Assembly: GCA_023399055.1 (NCBI GenBank)
Contig: JAEWQV010000027.1
Location: 124,001 to 188,000 of the forward strand
Length of the DNA: 64,000 nt
Reading direction: 5' to 3'
Source: Bacillota bacterium
GTDB taxonomy: Bacteria > Bacillota > Clostridia > Lachnospirales > Lachnospiraceae
The position numbers were made by a program, and so were the translations under genes. A model generated the notes under the pieces. That model saw only the letters and a list, made by a program, of their open reading frames with translations, was not told the origin of the DNA and made no database searches. Shown one piece after another: positions 23,275-30,804 of the stretch (its first letter is position 1; each line of letters starts with the position of its first letter).

Positions 23275-24069
23275 GTGAGAATAGTTTTTTGGTCGCCAGT
23301 ACATGGACAAACAGTCATGACAAGCAATTTTCTTATGGTATCTCTGATAGCAGGAATATTGCTTAAGAAGAAATTACTTATTACTCAAACTCATTTTAGC
23401 TTTAATAACCTCGAAGCACCTTTAATAGAAAGTAATTCCAAAGAAAATTCAGCTTATTTTTTAGATATTGGAATTGATGCGCTTATTAGAGATTTTAAGT
23501 CAGATAAAATTGTCAAAAAGACAATTGAGAATTGCAGTATTCCTTTAGAAAATACAAATGTCACTCTTCTACCAGGGACAACAAAAACGAATCGAAGTTC
23601 TTTTGACTATGAAATGGGTAAAGTAACATCCACTTTATTAAAAAAAATTGAAGAGCATTATGAATTCGTATTTATTGATGCAAGTCCATCAGCAAATAGT
23701 TTATCAATGAATTTAATAGATGATGCGGACTTAGTTGTGGTAAACCTGAGCCAAAACATAGGTATTATTGAAATGTTTAAAAAAGAATATAAAGAGAAAA
23801 TAAGTAGTAAGATTTTTTATTTATTTGGGTCCTATGATAGTAATTCAAAATACAACATTAGCAATATACGGAGAATATATAACGAAATAAAGATAATAAA
23901 TTCAGGAACAATACCTTATAATACGGCTTTTAAGGATGCGCTTATTGATAGAAATGTTGTAACTTTCGTAAGAAAATGTATTGATAATCCCAAGGAAAGT
24001 GAAAAGTATTTTATAAGAAAATCGATAAATACAGCGGAAAAAATAATAAAACTAGCAGGAAGCAAGTAA
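23275..24069 (+). CDS. CpaE/ParA-like protein, degenerate P-loop (second copy)
   Basis: The 264-residue protein uses a GTG start. Its P-loop-like segment FWSPVHGQTVMTSN keeps the T-S-N end of Firmicutes CpaE proteins but has no lysine. YEFVFIDASPSANSLSMNLIDDADLVVVNLSQ is the Walker-B-like region of the MinD/ParA fold, and IPYNTAFKDALIDRNVVTF is the C-terminal region. It is paralogous to the protein at 20465. In Tad systems such proteins recruit or position the CpaF ATPase, which is encoded 15 bp downstream. Whether it binds ATP is uncertain. Confidence 0.7.
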   Translation: MRIVFWSPVHGQTVMTSNFLMVSLIAGILLKKKLLITQTHFSFNNLEAPLIESNSKENSAYFLDIGIDALIRDFKSDKIVKKTIENCSIPLENTNVTLLPGTTKTNRSSFDYEMGKVTSTLLKKIEEHYEFVFIDASPSANSLSMNLIDDADLVVVNLSQNIGIIEMFKKEYKEKISSKIFYLFGSYDSNSKYNISNIRRIYNEIKIINSGTIPYNTAFKDALIDRNVVTFVRKCIDNPKESEKYFIRKSINTAEKIIKLAGSK

Positions 24070-24084
24070 TAAGGGGGCATATAA

Positions 24085-25911
24085 ATGTTCATTGAAAATA
24101 ATACAATTTATCTTGCTTTGATATCTGCAGTAGCATTACTGGTAATATACTTTGTTTTTAAGAAGGATGTAGAACCTGACGAGGAAGAGTCAGATATTAA
24201 TGAATATACATTAGAATATCTTAGTGAAAAGTTAAAGATAATTTTTAATGATATACTCAATCAAAATCTCTCCGAGCTCTATATAAGCAGAAAGGCACTA
24301 GAAAAAAGAAAGGAACAAAAAGAGAGATTAAATCAGGCAATAAGATCTTGTGCAGAAGGTTATTTAGGTGAGAGAGAATATCTGAAAGATTACATAAAAG
24401 ATTTAATGCAAAGCAAGCTTAGAATTAATGAAGAAACCATTGATTTTGTGATTCCTTATGAAAATACACCACAACTTACAGAGCTAGATAAATTTGAAAT
24501 CTTGCTAAACAAATATAAGCAGGATTATGGGTTAGATGCCTTTGGCGAACTTAATAAAACATGTAAGTTTGATCAGGAAAAACAAAATGAAAAAGGGTCG
24601 TATTATGAAGTTACAAAAGAGGATATAAATAAATCATATTTGTTCATAAAACCAGTACTTACCTATGTTATTAAGCTGGAGGTTTTGGCACAAAGATTGT
24701 TTCAGTTGACGTTCGGCTTTGGTGTGATTGATGACTTAGTTTATCAAAAATCAATTGACAGTATCTTAGGAGGGACAAGCGGTGTAACAGAAGAGCAATA
24801 TAACTACATGGAAGAAATAATGAAGTCAGAAGATATTACCATCGATAAATCGTATAACAGTATATGGATTGTACTAGGTGGAAGGCCCATAAGGTTGTCT
24901 TTTCTTGGATTTGATAGCAGAGAAGAACTTATCAGGGTATGCAAGAATTTATATCGTTATGACAATGTAGGACATCTTACCTCCTCCAGTGGTTATAAAT
25001 TATCCTATTTACGTAATGGCAGCAGGATTGTTGTAACTAGACCTAAGTTTACAGCCGGATGGTCGTTCTTCATTCGTAAGTTTGAAAGTTCAAAAGGAAT
25101 GGATATAAATACTCTGGTAAAAGGAGAAAACAAGGAAGCTGTTATTGAATTTGTAGGCTGGGTTGTAAAAGGGATGTTAAACATCATTATATCCGGTGAT
25201 ATGGGGTCTGGGAAAACAACTTTCTTGAAAGAGATACTGAAATATCTTGATCAGCGATATGAAATAAGAACTTTCGAACCAGAGTTTGAGTTATGGCTTA
25301 ATCAACTATATACCGGCTTAAATATTGTTCCGTTTAGGAAAACAGAAGATGTGAGTATTATTGAAGCGATTAATCTAGGGAAAAAAACAGAGGCAATGAT
25401 AATGCTTCTCGGTGAAATTAACGATGCAGCGCAAGCAAACGCATTTATAACACTGACACAATCTGGAACAAAGTGTACTATGGCAACCTGTCATACGAAT
25501 TCACCTTCCAACTTGGTCGATTATTTTCGTAATGCAACGCTGTCAAAGGATGGAATATTTACAAATGAAATGACAGCGGAGGAACAAGTAGCAAACGCAA
25601 TAGACCTTGATATTCATTGGGAAAAGTCAGCGGATGGTATTAGATATATCAGTTATATCACTGAAATTATACCTTTACCTAGAACTACTGTTGAAACGGG
25701 TGATAGCCTTAAAGATATTGCGATACAACTAGGTGTATTGGCAAGGCGTAGAGCCTTTGAAACAAGAGAAATAATTGTGTATGAAAATGGCAAATATGTT
25801 TTAAAAAATACTCTTTCAGAAAATTGCATTCAGAGAATAATAAAAAATCTAAGTAATGAGGAGCGGGAGAAGTTTTTATTGTTTCACATAAAAATAGGAG
25901 GGGTTGGATGA
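24085..25911 (+). CDS. CpaF/TadA-type secretion ATPase
   Basis: The 608-residue protein starts with a membrane span (residues 8-26, LISAVALLVIYFVF), unusual for this family, then a charged region and a VirB11/CpaF-like ATPase domain. Walker A is SGDMGSGKTT (about residues 369-378). The acidic Walker-B region is IMLLGEINDA and the His box is CHTNSPS. It should power assembly of the Tad-like fibre at the inner face of the membrane. Its length exceeds typical CpaF (about 450 residues) because of the N-terminal part. It overlaps the next gene by 4 bp. Confidence 0.9.
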   Translation: MFIENNTIYLALISAVALLVIYFVFKKDVEPDEEESDINEYTLEYLSEKLKIIFNDILNQNLSELYISRKALEKRKEQKERLNQAIRSCAEGYLGEREYLKDYIKDLMQSKLRINEETIDFVIPYENTPQLTELDKFEILLNKYKQDYGLDAFGELNKTCKFDQEKQNEKGSYYEVTKEDINKSYLFIKPVLTYVIKLEVLAQRLFQLTFGFGVIDDLVYQKSIDSILGGTSGVTEEQYNYMEEIMKSEDITIDKSYNSIWIVLGGRPIRLSFLGFDSREELIRVCKNLYRYDNVGHLTSSSGYKLSYLRNGSRIVVTRPKFTAGWSFFIRKFESSKGMDINTLVKGENKEAVIEFVGWVVKGMLNIIISGDMGSGKTTFLKEILKYLDQRYEIRTFEPEFELWLNQLYTGLNIVPFRKTEDVSIIEAINLGKKTEAMIMLLGEINDAAQANAFITLTQSGTKCTMATCHTNSPSNLVDYFRNATLSKDGIFTNEMTAEEQVANAIDLDIHWEKSADGIRYISYITEIIPLPRTTVETGDSLKDIAIQLGVLARRRAFETREIIVYENGKYVLKNTLSENCIQRIIKNLSNEEREKFLLFHIKIGGVG

Positions 25912-27923
25912 ATGGGCAATTAGTATTTATTATGGCTGCAGCTTTAGTCATCGTTTTGCCTATCACCTTCTATTTGGTTCAAAAGCAAGATAAAAAAGAC
26001 AAGGCCAAAAACAACATCGGAGCTGCCTTAAGCCAAAAACAAAGAAATCAAATACCCTTATTCCTTTATAAAATGCTAAAAGGGAATGGACTAACTAGAG
26101 GGTATACAGAACAAATTAGGCGTAGATATGAAATGATGTACCCAGGAGAAGAAAACGATATTACTATTAATACTGTAAAAACGGTAATAGTTACTTGGGT
26201 GATATGTACTATAGCGACAGGAATCATCTTATTAACAGATATAGATTTTAATAATATGGCTGTATCTTTACTCTTAATCTATGTTATTAACACGGAAATT
26301 GTAGGGTTTATGGTGATACAAATTGAATTAAAGTTAATGGATGAAATAGCAGCGTTTGTATCAAATGTCCGTCATAATTTTTATATCAATCAAATGGTGG
26401 ATGATGCCATACTTATCTCAATAAAAGAAGTTAAGCGTTATGAAATGAAGGTACATGCTGAAAAAATATATCGAATAGTGATATCAAGTAATATCAAAAA
26501 TGAAATAATCAAATATAACTCTTCCATGCATAACAAGTATCTAAAGATGTTTCTGGCTTTATGTATTAATGTGATGGAGTATAGTAATAAATCAATTAAC
26601 GGAGTTAAAATATTTACGACTAATTTAGACAATTTAAAAAAGGAAATTTCATCTGAAGCTTTAAAAATAAAGAAAATTGGATATAAATTTTCAGGTTTAA
26701 CTTTTATAACAATCGGTGTTTGTCTACCCCTTAATACAATAAAAAACTACGGTATATCAATGATGCCTGAATTAGATAGTTTTTATAACGGACGATTGGG
26801 TGTTTTATATGTAATTGCTACTTTAGTAATCGCTTTATTCATCTATATTTTAAATAATAAGCTTAAAGATATGACAGAACCTGTACCTAAGAATCACTCT
26901 TATCTTAAAGGAATAGAGAAGAATTTTATTATTAAAAAAGTACTGGATAATTATGTTGAAAAACATCCGTCAAAACTAGATGCCTTAAAACACAACTTAA
27001 AGAGAATAGGTGAAACAGTATCACCAAGGCAACATATTTTACAAAGAATAATTCTGTCGCTAAGCATTTGTATGGTATCCGTGACTTTATGTAATTATTT
27101 ACACGTGATTAATAGAAATAATATAACTAATAAAGTAATTTATCTTCCTGAAAAAATAGTGTCAGCAAATAATTTGCAGACACAATTAATAAAGGAGACG
27201 ATACTTAAATATGTGGATGAAAATAAAGATAAGGAGGTTGCGAATAAAGAATTTTTACTTAATCAGATTAATAAGGAAGGAGTGTTTTATAATACCAGAA
27301 TCAATGAAGGAATTATGGAAGAAGTAATAAAAAAAATAACACTTTATAAAAATGAGTATTTTAAATGGTATGAGTTATTAATTTGTTTGGCATTATCCTT
27401 ATTTGCATATTATGTACCTTTTCTAATGGTGATATATAAATTGCGAATAATGAAATATAGTATGGAAGATGAGGTAAATCAGTTAAATTCAATCATTTAT
27501 ATGCTAATGTACAACGAACATATAACCGTTAAAGACTTACTAGAGGAAATTGAGTTGTTTTCGGTTATATTTAAGAAATCGATACAGGAATGTATTAATG
27601 AGTATAACAGCGGTGAAATTGAAGCCTTAAATAAACTTAAGGAGAAAGAATCCTTTGGTCCCTTTATAAGAATGGTTGATAATTTTATTCGATGTGATGC
27701 AATGCCTATTTATAAGGCTTTTGATGAAATTGCCTCTGATCGGGACAATTACCATGAAAGAAGAAAACTAGAGAATGAAATATCAATACAGAAAAGGGCA
27801 GATAATGCACAGCTATTGTCCTATATACCAGCAGTATTAGTAATCATATATTTGACTCTGCCATTGGTGATGGCGTGTATGAAAGAGCTGGATACCTTTA
27901 GAGAAATGATGGGAAATATATAA
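25908..27923 (+). CDS. Type II secretion F-like membrane protein, TadB-TadC-like fusion
   Basis: The 671-residue protein has two halves. Residues 1-325 hold a leading span, a pair of spans near 90-140 and a later pair near 255-325. The second half (about 375-671) has a span near 390, a pair near 495-535 and a terminal span (LLSYIPAVLVIIYLTLPLVMA). This doubles the usual TadB or TadC pattern of a cytoplasmic helical domain between spans, so one polypeptide probably replaces the TadB/TadC pair as the platform for the CpaF ATPase. The start ATG overlaps the CpaF stop. The TadB/TadC call rests on position and topology, with little sequence signature visible. Confidence 0.7.
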   Translation: MNGQLVFIMAAALVIVLPITFYLVQKQDKKDKAKNNIGAALSQKQRNQIPLFLYKMLKGNGLTRGYTEQIRRRYEMMYPGEENDITINTVKTVIVTWVICTIATGIILLTDIDFNNMAVSLLLIYVINTEIVGFMVIQIELKLMDEIAAFVSNVRHNFYINQMVDDAILISIKEVKRYEMKVHAEKIYRIVISSNIKNEIIKYNSSMHNKYLKMFLALCINVMEYSNKSINGVKIFTTNLDNLKKEISSEALKIKKIGYKFSGLTFITIGVCLPLNTIKNYGISMMPELDSFYNGRLGVLYVIATLVIALFIYILNNKLKDMTEPVPKNHSYLKGIEKNFIIKKVLDNYVEKHPSKLDALKHNLKRIGETVSPRQHILQRIILSLSICMVSVTLCNYLHVINRNNITNKVIYLPEKIVSANNLQTQLIKETILKYVDENKDKEVANKEFLLNQINKEGVFYNTRINEGIMEEVIKKITLYKNEYFKWYELLICLALSLFAYYVPFLMVIYKLRIMKYSMEDEVNQLNSIIYMLMYNEHITVKDLLEEIELFSVIFKKSIQECINEYNSGEIEALNKLKEKESFGPFIRMVDNFIRCDAMPIYKAFDEIASDRDNYHERRKLENEISIQKRADNAQLLSYIPAVLVIIYLTLPLVMACMKELDTFREMMGNI

Positions 27924-27948
27924 TTATAAGATTCAGAGGAGAAATAAT

Positions 27949-28440
27949 ATGAGAGCAAATAATATAAGTGAGGCTGCAAAAATTTTGATTTATGTAGGGA
28001 CTGTCCTAATCGTATGTGTATTGTGTGCAGTTGGTTTTAAAATGACAAATGAGGGTAAATCCGCTGTCAATGCAAGTGCCAGTAATCTTAATGGCATGAC
28101 AAGTCAATACAGTGATATTGATAAATCAATTTATGACGGTGCGACAGTACAAGGAAGTCAGGTGGTTAATGTTATAAAAAATACAATTAATACAGGAGAA
28201 TACTTGGCGGTAAGAGTTAGTACAAAAGCTGCTACTAACAGAGACTATAATTATGTTTTTGTTCCAGGTGCTTCAGGAGCCGCTTCGTCCTTAGGCACTA
28301 AAGTGTCAGGTGCTGCAGATACACAACTTACTGAAAGTAAGGCTGCTAGTCATTACATAAATGAAAATGCATCTTTTGATGGTAAGGTATATAAAGATGC
28401 AAATAATATAATCATTTGTATCGAATTTACGCAAAACTAA
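27949..28440 (+). CDS. Pilin-like single-span protein 1
   Basis: The 163-residue protein has a short N-terminus (MRANNISEAAKI), a hydrophobic segment (about residues 12-30) and an extracytoplasmic domain with SQYSDIDKSIYDGATVQGSQVVN. The next two genes encode clear paralogs (shared TNxGKSA, QYSDI and VxGSxV motifs). Tad pilins are normally shorter and processed at G/E; no such site is visible here, only a Glu at residue 8. It is a candidate fibre subunit of the apparatus. Confidence 0.6.
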   Translation: MRANNISEAAKILIYVGTVLIVCVLCAVGFKMTNEGKSAVNASASNLNGMTSQYSDIDKSIYDGATVQGSQVVNVIKNTINTGEYLAVRVSTKAATNRDYNYVFVPGASGAASSLGTKVSGAADTQLTESKAASHYINENASFDGKVYKDANNIIICIEFTQN

Positions 28441-28450
28441 GAGGCAGCAG

Positions 28451-28921
28451 ATGAGAGGTATGTTTCTAAGTGAAGCAGTTAAAATATTACTTATGGTTGC
28501 AACGGCCCTTGTAGTTTGTATATTGTGTACAGTAGGTTTTAAAATAACAAACAATGGTAAATCAGCAACTACTACAACTTTTAATCAATTTACACATATG
28601 ACAAATCAATATAGTGATATAGAACTGAAGTTATTCGAAGGAAGTACTGTTCCCGGTAGTGAAGTTAGAAGTTTGATAAGGAAAATGGTTGATAACGATT
28701 ATTTTGTTTCAATCGAAGTAGTAACACTGGACGGTTCATCAAGATCTTATAATTATATTTATGACCATAATGATTTTAGTTTGAACAAAGAAGGAGCCGA
28801 TACGGAAGCTCCAAGGGTGAGGTCTGAATCTGCGTATATAAGTGAAATGGGTAATTTTGTTTGTACTACGCATAAAGGTGTAAATGGAAATATTGTTTGC
28901 TTAAGGTTTGAGCAAAAATAA
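28451..28921 (+). CDS. Pilin-like single-span protein 2
   Basis: This 156-residue paralog of the previous protein lies 10 bp downstream. It starts MRGMFLSEAVKILLMVATALVVCILCTVGFKITNNGKSA, then TNQYSDIELKLFEGSTVPGSEVRSLI. The hydrophobic segment, the GFK(M/I)TNxGKSA junction and the QYSDIE block match. The C-terminal domain diverges but both end with a short beta-rich segment finishing in an F-(T/E)-Q motif. It has no recognised prepilin cleavage site. Confidence 0.6.
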   Translation: MRGMFLSEAVKILLMVATALVVCILCTVGFKITNNGKSATTTTFNQFTHMTNQYSDIELKLFEGSTVPGSEVRSLIRKMVDNDYFVSIEVVTLDGSSRSYNYIYDHNDFSLNKEGADTEAPRVRSESAYISEMGNFVCTTHKGVNGNIVCLRFEQK

Positions 28922-28933
28922 GGAAGGTACAAG

Positions 28934-29383
28934 ATGAGAGTTAACAATATTGAAAAGGCTACGTACATATTAATTTTAGCGGCTTCAACAATTATTACCT
29001 GTGTAATTGTTTGGATAGGGTTTACTGCCATGAATACAGGCAAGGAGTTAGCTTTCTCTGCTAACGAGCAAATTGCTAAGTTAAACAATGACATAAAAGA
29101 TAGTGGAATCACAAAGTTTGATAAGGAAGAGGTTCAAGGCTCGGAAATAATTAATTTTATCAAAGAATATTTAGGTGATTATTCTGAGGGTGAAACAGGA
29201 GAAATTTATATTAGTGTTAAAACGAATAATTCTGAACATAAATATATGAATGGAGCATATATTGACTACTTTTATGACTTTACTGATACGGAGTATTATA
29301 TAAAGCCAACAGGTCTCTTTCGTGGGGAAGTCATAATAAATGAAAATAAAGTGATTCTAGGCGTAAAGTTTGAGCAAAAATAG
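28934..29383 (+). CDS. Pilin-like single-span protein 3
   Basis: The 149-residue third paralog starts MRVNNIEKATYILILAASTIITCVIVWIGFTAMNTGKEL and carries the EEVQGSEIINFIKEYLGD block equivalent to VxGSxV in its neighbours, ending VKFEQK. It is more divergent and more acidic. It lies 12 bp after copy 2. A minor subunit role (tip or initiation) is possible; this is inferred only from paralogy and order. Confidence 0.55.
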   Translation: MRVNNIEKATYILILAASTIITCVIVWIGFTAMNTGKELAFSANEQIAKLNNDIKDSGITKFDKEEVQGSEIINFIKEYLGDYSEGETGEIYISVKTNNSEHKYMNGAYIDYFYDFTDTEYYIKPTGLFRGEVIINENKVILGVKFEQK

Positions 29384-29448
29384 AGAGGATTATGTTTAGC
29401 TAATTTACTGCCGGTTATCTTGGCAGTAGGGAAAGATAAGGTGACGAT

Positions 29449-29832
29449 ATGTTTAAGGTTAACAATATGATATATCTCGCTTTTTCTGCATTTATTTTTT
29501 GTATTGGCGTTTACTTACTATTAAATAATGCTATAGAGTATCGAAAAACACTTACTATTCTAAGAGAAAGTTATAAAGAGCAAGAGGTGTTGGAACAGGA
29601 AAATAGAGATAACGTGGATATCATAACTTATGGGGAGCTAATAGCAACACTATATAATGAATTAGATTACAATATAAAAATAAATGATATTGTTATTGAA
29701 AGGAATTCCTATGACCCAGAAGATCTTCAAAATAATGAAATAGTAAACGCCAACTATAAAAAAAGTTATATGTATAACAATAATGGGGAAATTATATTTA
29801 TTACTTATACTGAAATTAACGGAAAGGAATAA
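29449..29832 (+). CDS. Small single-span protein, possible minor pilin
   Basis: The 127-residue protein begins MFKVNNMIYLAFSAFIFCIGVYLLLNNAIEYRKTL: a short N-terminus, one span (about residues 7-26), then an extracytoplasmic coiled-coil-like helix (LTILRESYKEQEVLEQENRD) and a small C-terminal domain. The MxxVNN start resembles that of copy 3, and the topology matches. No family is recognised. It ends 4 bp before the protease gene. Confidence 0.5.
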   Translation: MFKVNNMIYLAFSAFIFCIGVYLLLNNAIEYRKTLTILRESYKEQEVLEQENRDNVDIITYGELIATLYNELDYNIKINDIVIERNSYDPEDLQNNEIVNANYKKSYMYNNNGEIIFITYTEINGKE

Positions 29833-29836
29833 GTAA

Positions 29837-30784
29837 ATGTACGTTGAATTTATAGGTATGATATTCTTTCTATTTTTTGCATTTGTTGCCCAGTTAATAT
29901 TACATGAAGTAGGCCATTTAATCTTTGGGTTAATATCGGGATATAAATTTATATCGTTTCGTTTGTTTGGATTTACCATTGTAAAAAATAGAAATAGACT
30001 AGTTTTCAGAATAAACAGGTTAAAAGGTTCCTTAGGACAATGCTTAATGTATCCACCTGAAAAGGTTGATTACAGTTATAAGTTAATCACTTTAGGTGGA
30101 ATAATAATGAATACGATTACAGCAAGTATAGCTGTACTAATTATAATAAATAAATATATTGAAAATTTCCTCCACAGTATTGGGTTGTTTTTATTTGTCT
30201 TTTATGGATATGGAATGGCATTTATAAGTATATTACCAAGTATTCAATTAAGTGACGGAGCGTCCTTAAATGAATTAAAAAACATAAGTGCAAGAGGATA
30301 TAACAGAACCCAACTTTTAATGGCTTTAAACTTAATGAATGGGTTCACTTATAAAGAACTTCCTGAAGAAATGTATGTTGTACCTGAAGGAGAAGATCTG
30401 ACAAATTCCATTATAGGGTATCACAAAATACTTGAGTGCTATTATTATATGGATAATAAGGATTGGGATAAAGCGAAAAAATCATTGATGGATTTTAATA
30501 TAGTAAATGATAACGTACCTAAGTTAATACGTGATATTGTTGCTGCAGAAAAAATGTTTCTTACACTGATAGAAAATAATCCATTTAAGGAAGATAGAGA
30601 GCTACAAGATTATTTAAAAGGGAAAGGGGATATTAACTTTCAGAGAGTTAAGACTGCTTGTAATATTAATAAAAATAAACAGGAAAAGGAAAAATATAAA
30701 AAGATTTTTATGAAGAATACAAAAGCTTACGCATTTCAAGGAGAAGTTTTTTTCTGTCAAAAACTCCTGGAAGAAATACAATAA
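29837..30784 (+). CDS. M50-like membrane metalloprotease
   Basis: The 315-residue protein has an N-terminal span holding the zinc motif HEVGH (about residues 23-27, in LILHEVGHLIFGLISG), further hydrophobic segments around residues 80-135 and a second-ligand-like DG motif in SIQLSDGASLNE. This fits site-2-type (M50) intramembrane proteases, followed by a helical soluble region of about 150 residues. It sits between the pilin-like genes and the large surface-protein genes. No TadV/PilD-type peptidase exists in the locus, so processing of pilin-like or surface proteins is a reasonable, untested idea. Confidence 0.72.
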   Translation: MYVEFIGMIFFLFFAFVAQLILHEVGHLIFGLISGYKFISFRLFGFTIVKNRNRLVFRINRLKGSLGQCLMYPPEKVDYSYKLITLGGIIMNTITASIAVLIIINKYIENFLHSIGLFLFVFYGYGMAFISILPSIQLSDGASLNELKNISARGYNRTQLLMALNLMNGFTYKELPEEMYVVPEGEDLTNSIIGYHKILECYYYMDNKDWDKAKKSLMDFNIVNDNVPKLIRDIVAAEKMFLTLIENNPFKEDRELQDYLKGKGDINFQRVKTACNINKNKQEKEKYKKIFMKNTKAYAFQGEVFFCQKLLEEIQ

Positions 30785-30804
30785 GTTGATAAGGATGCGA
30801 ATAC

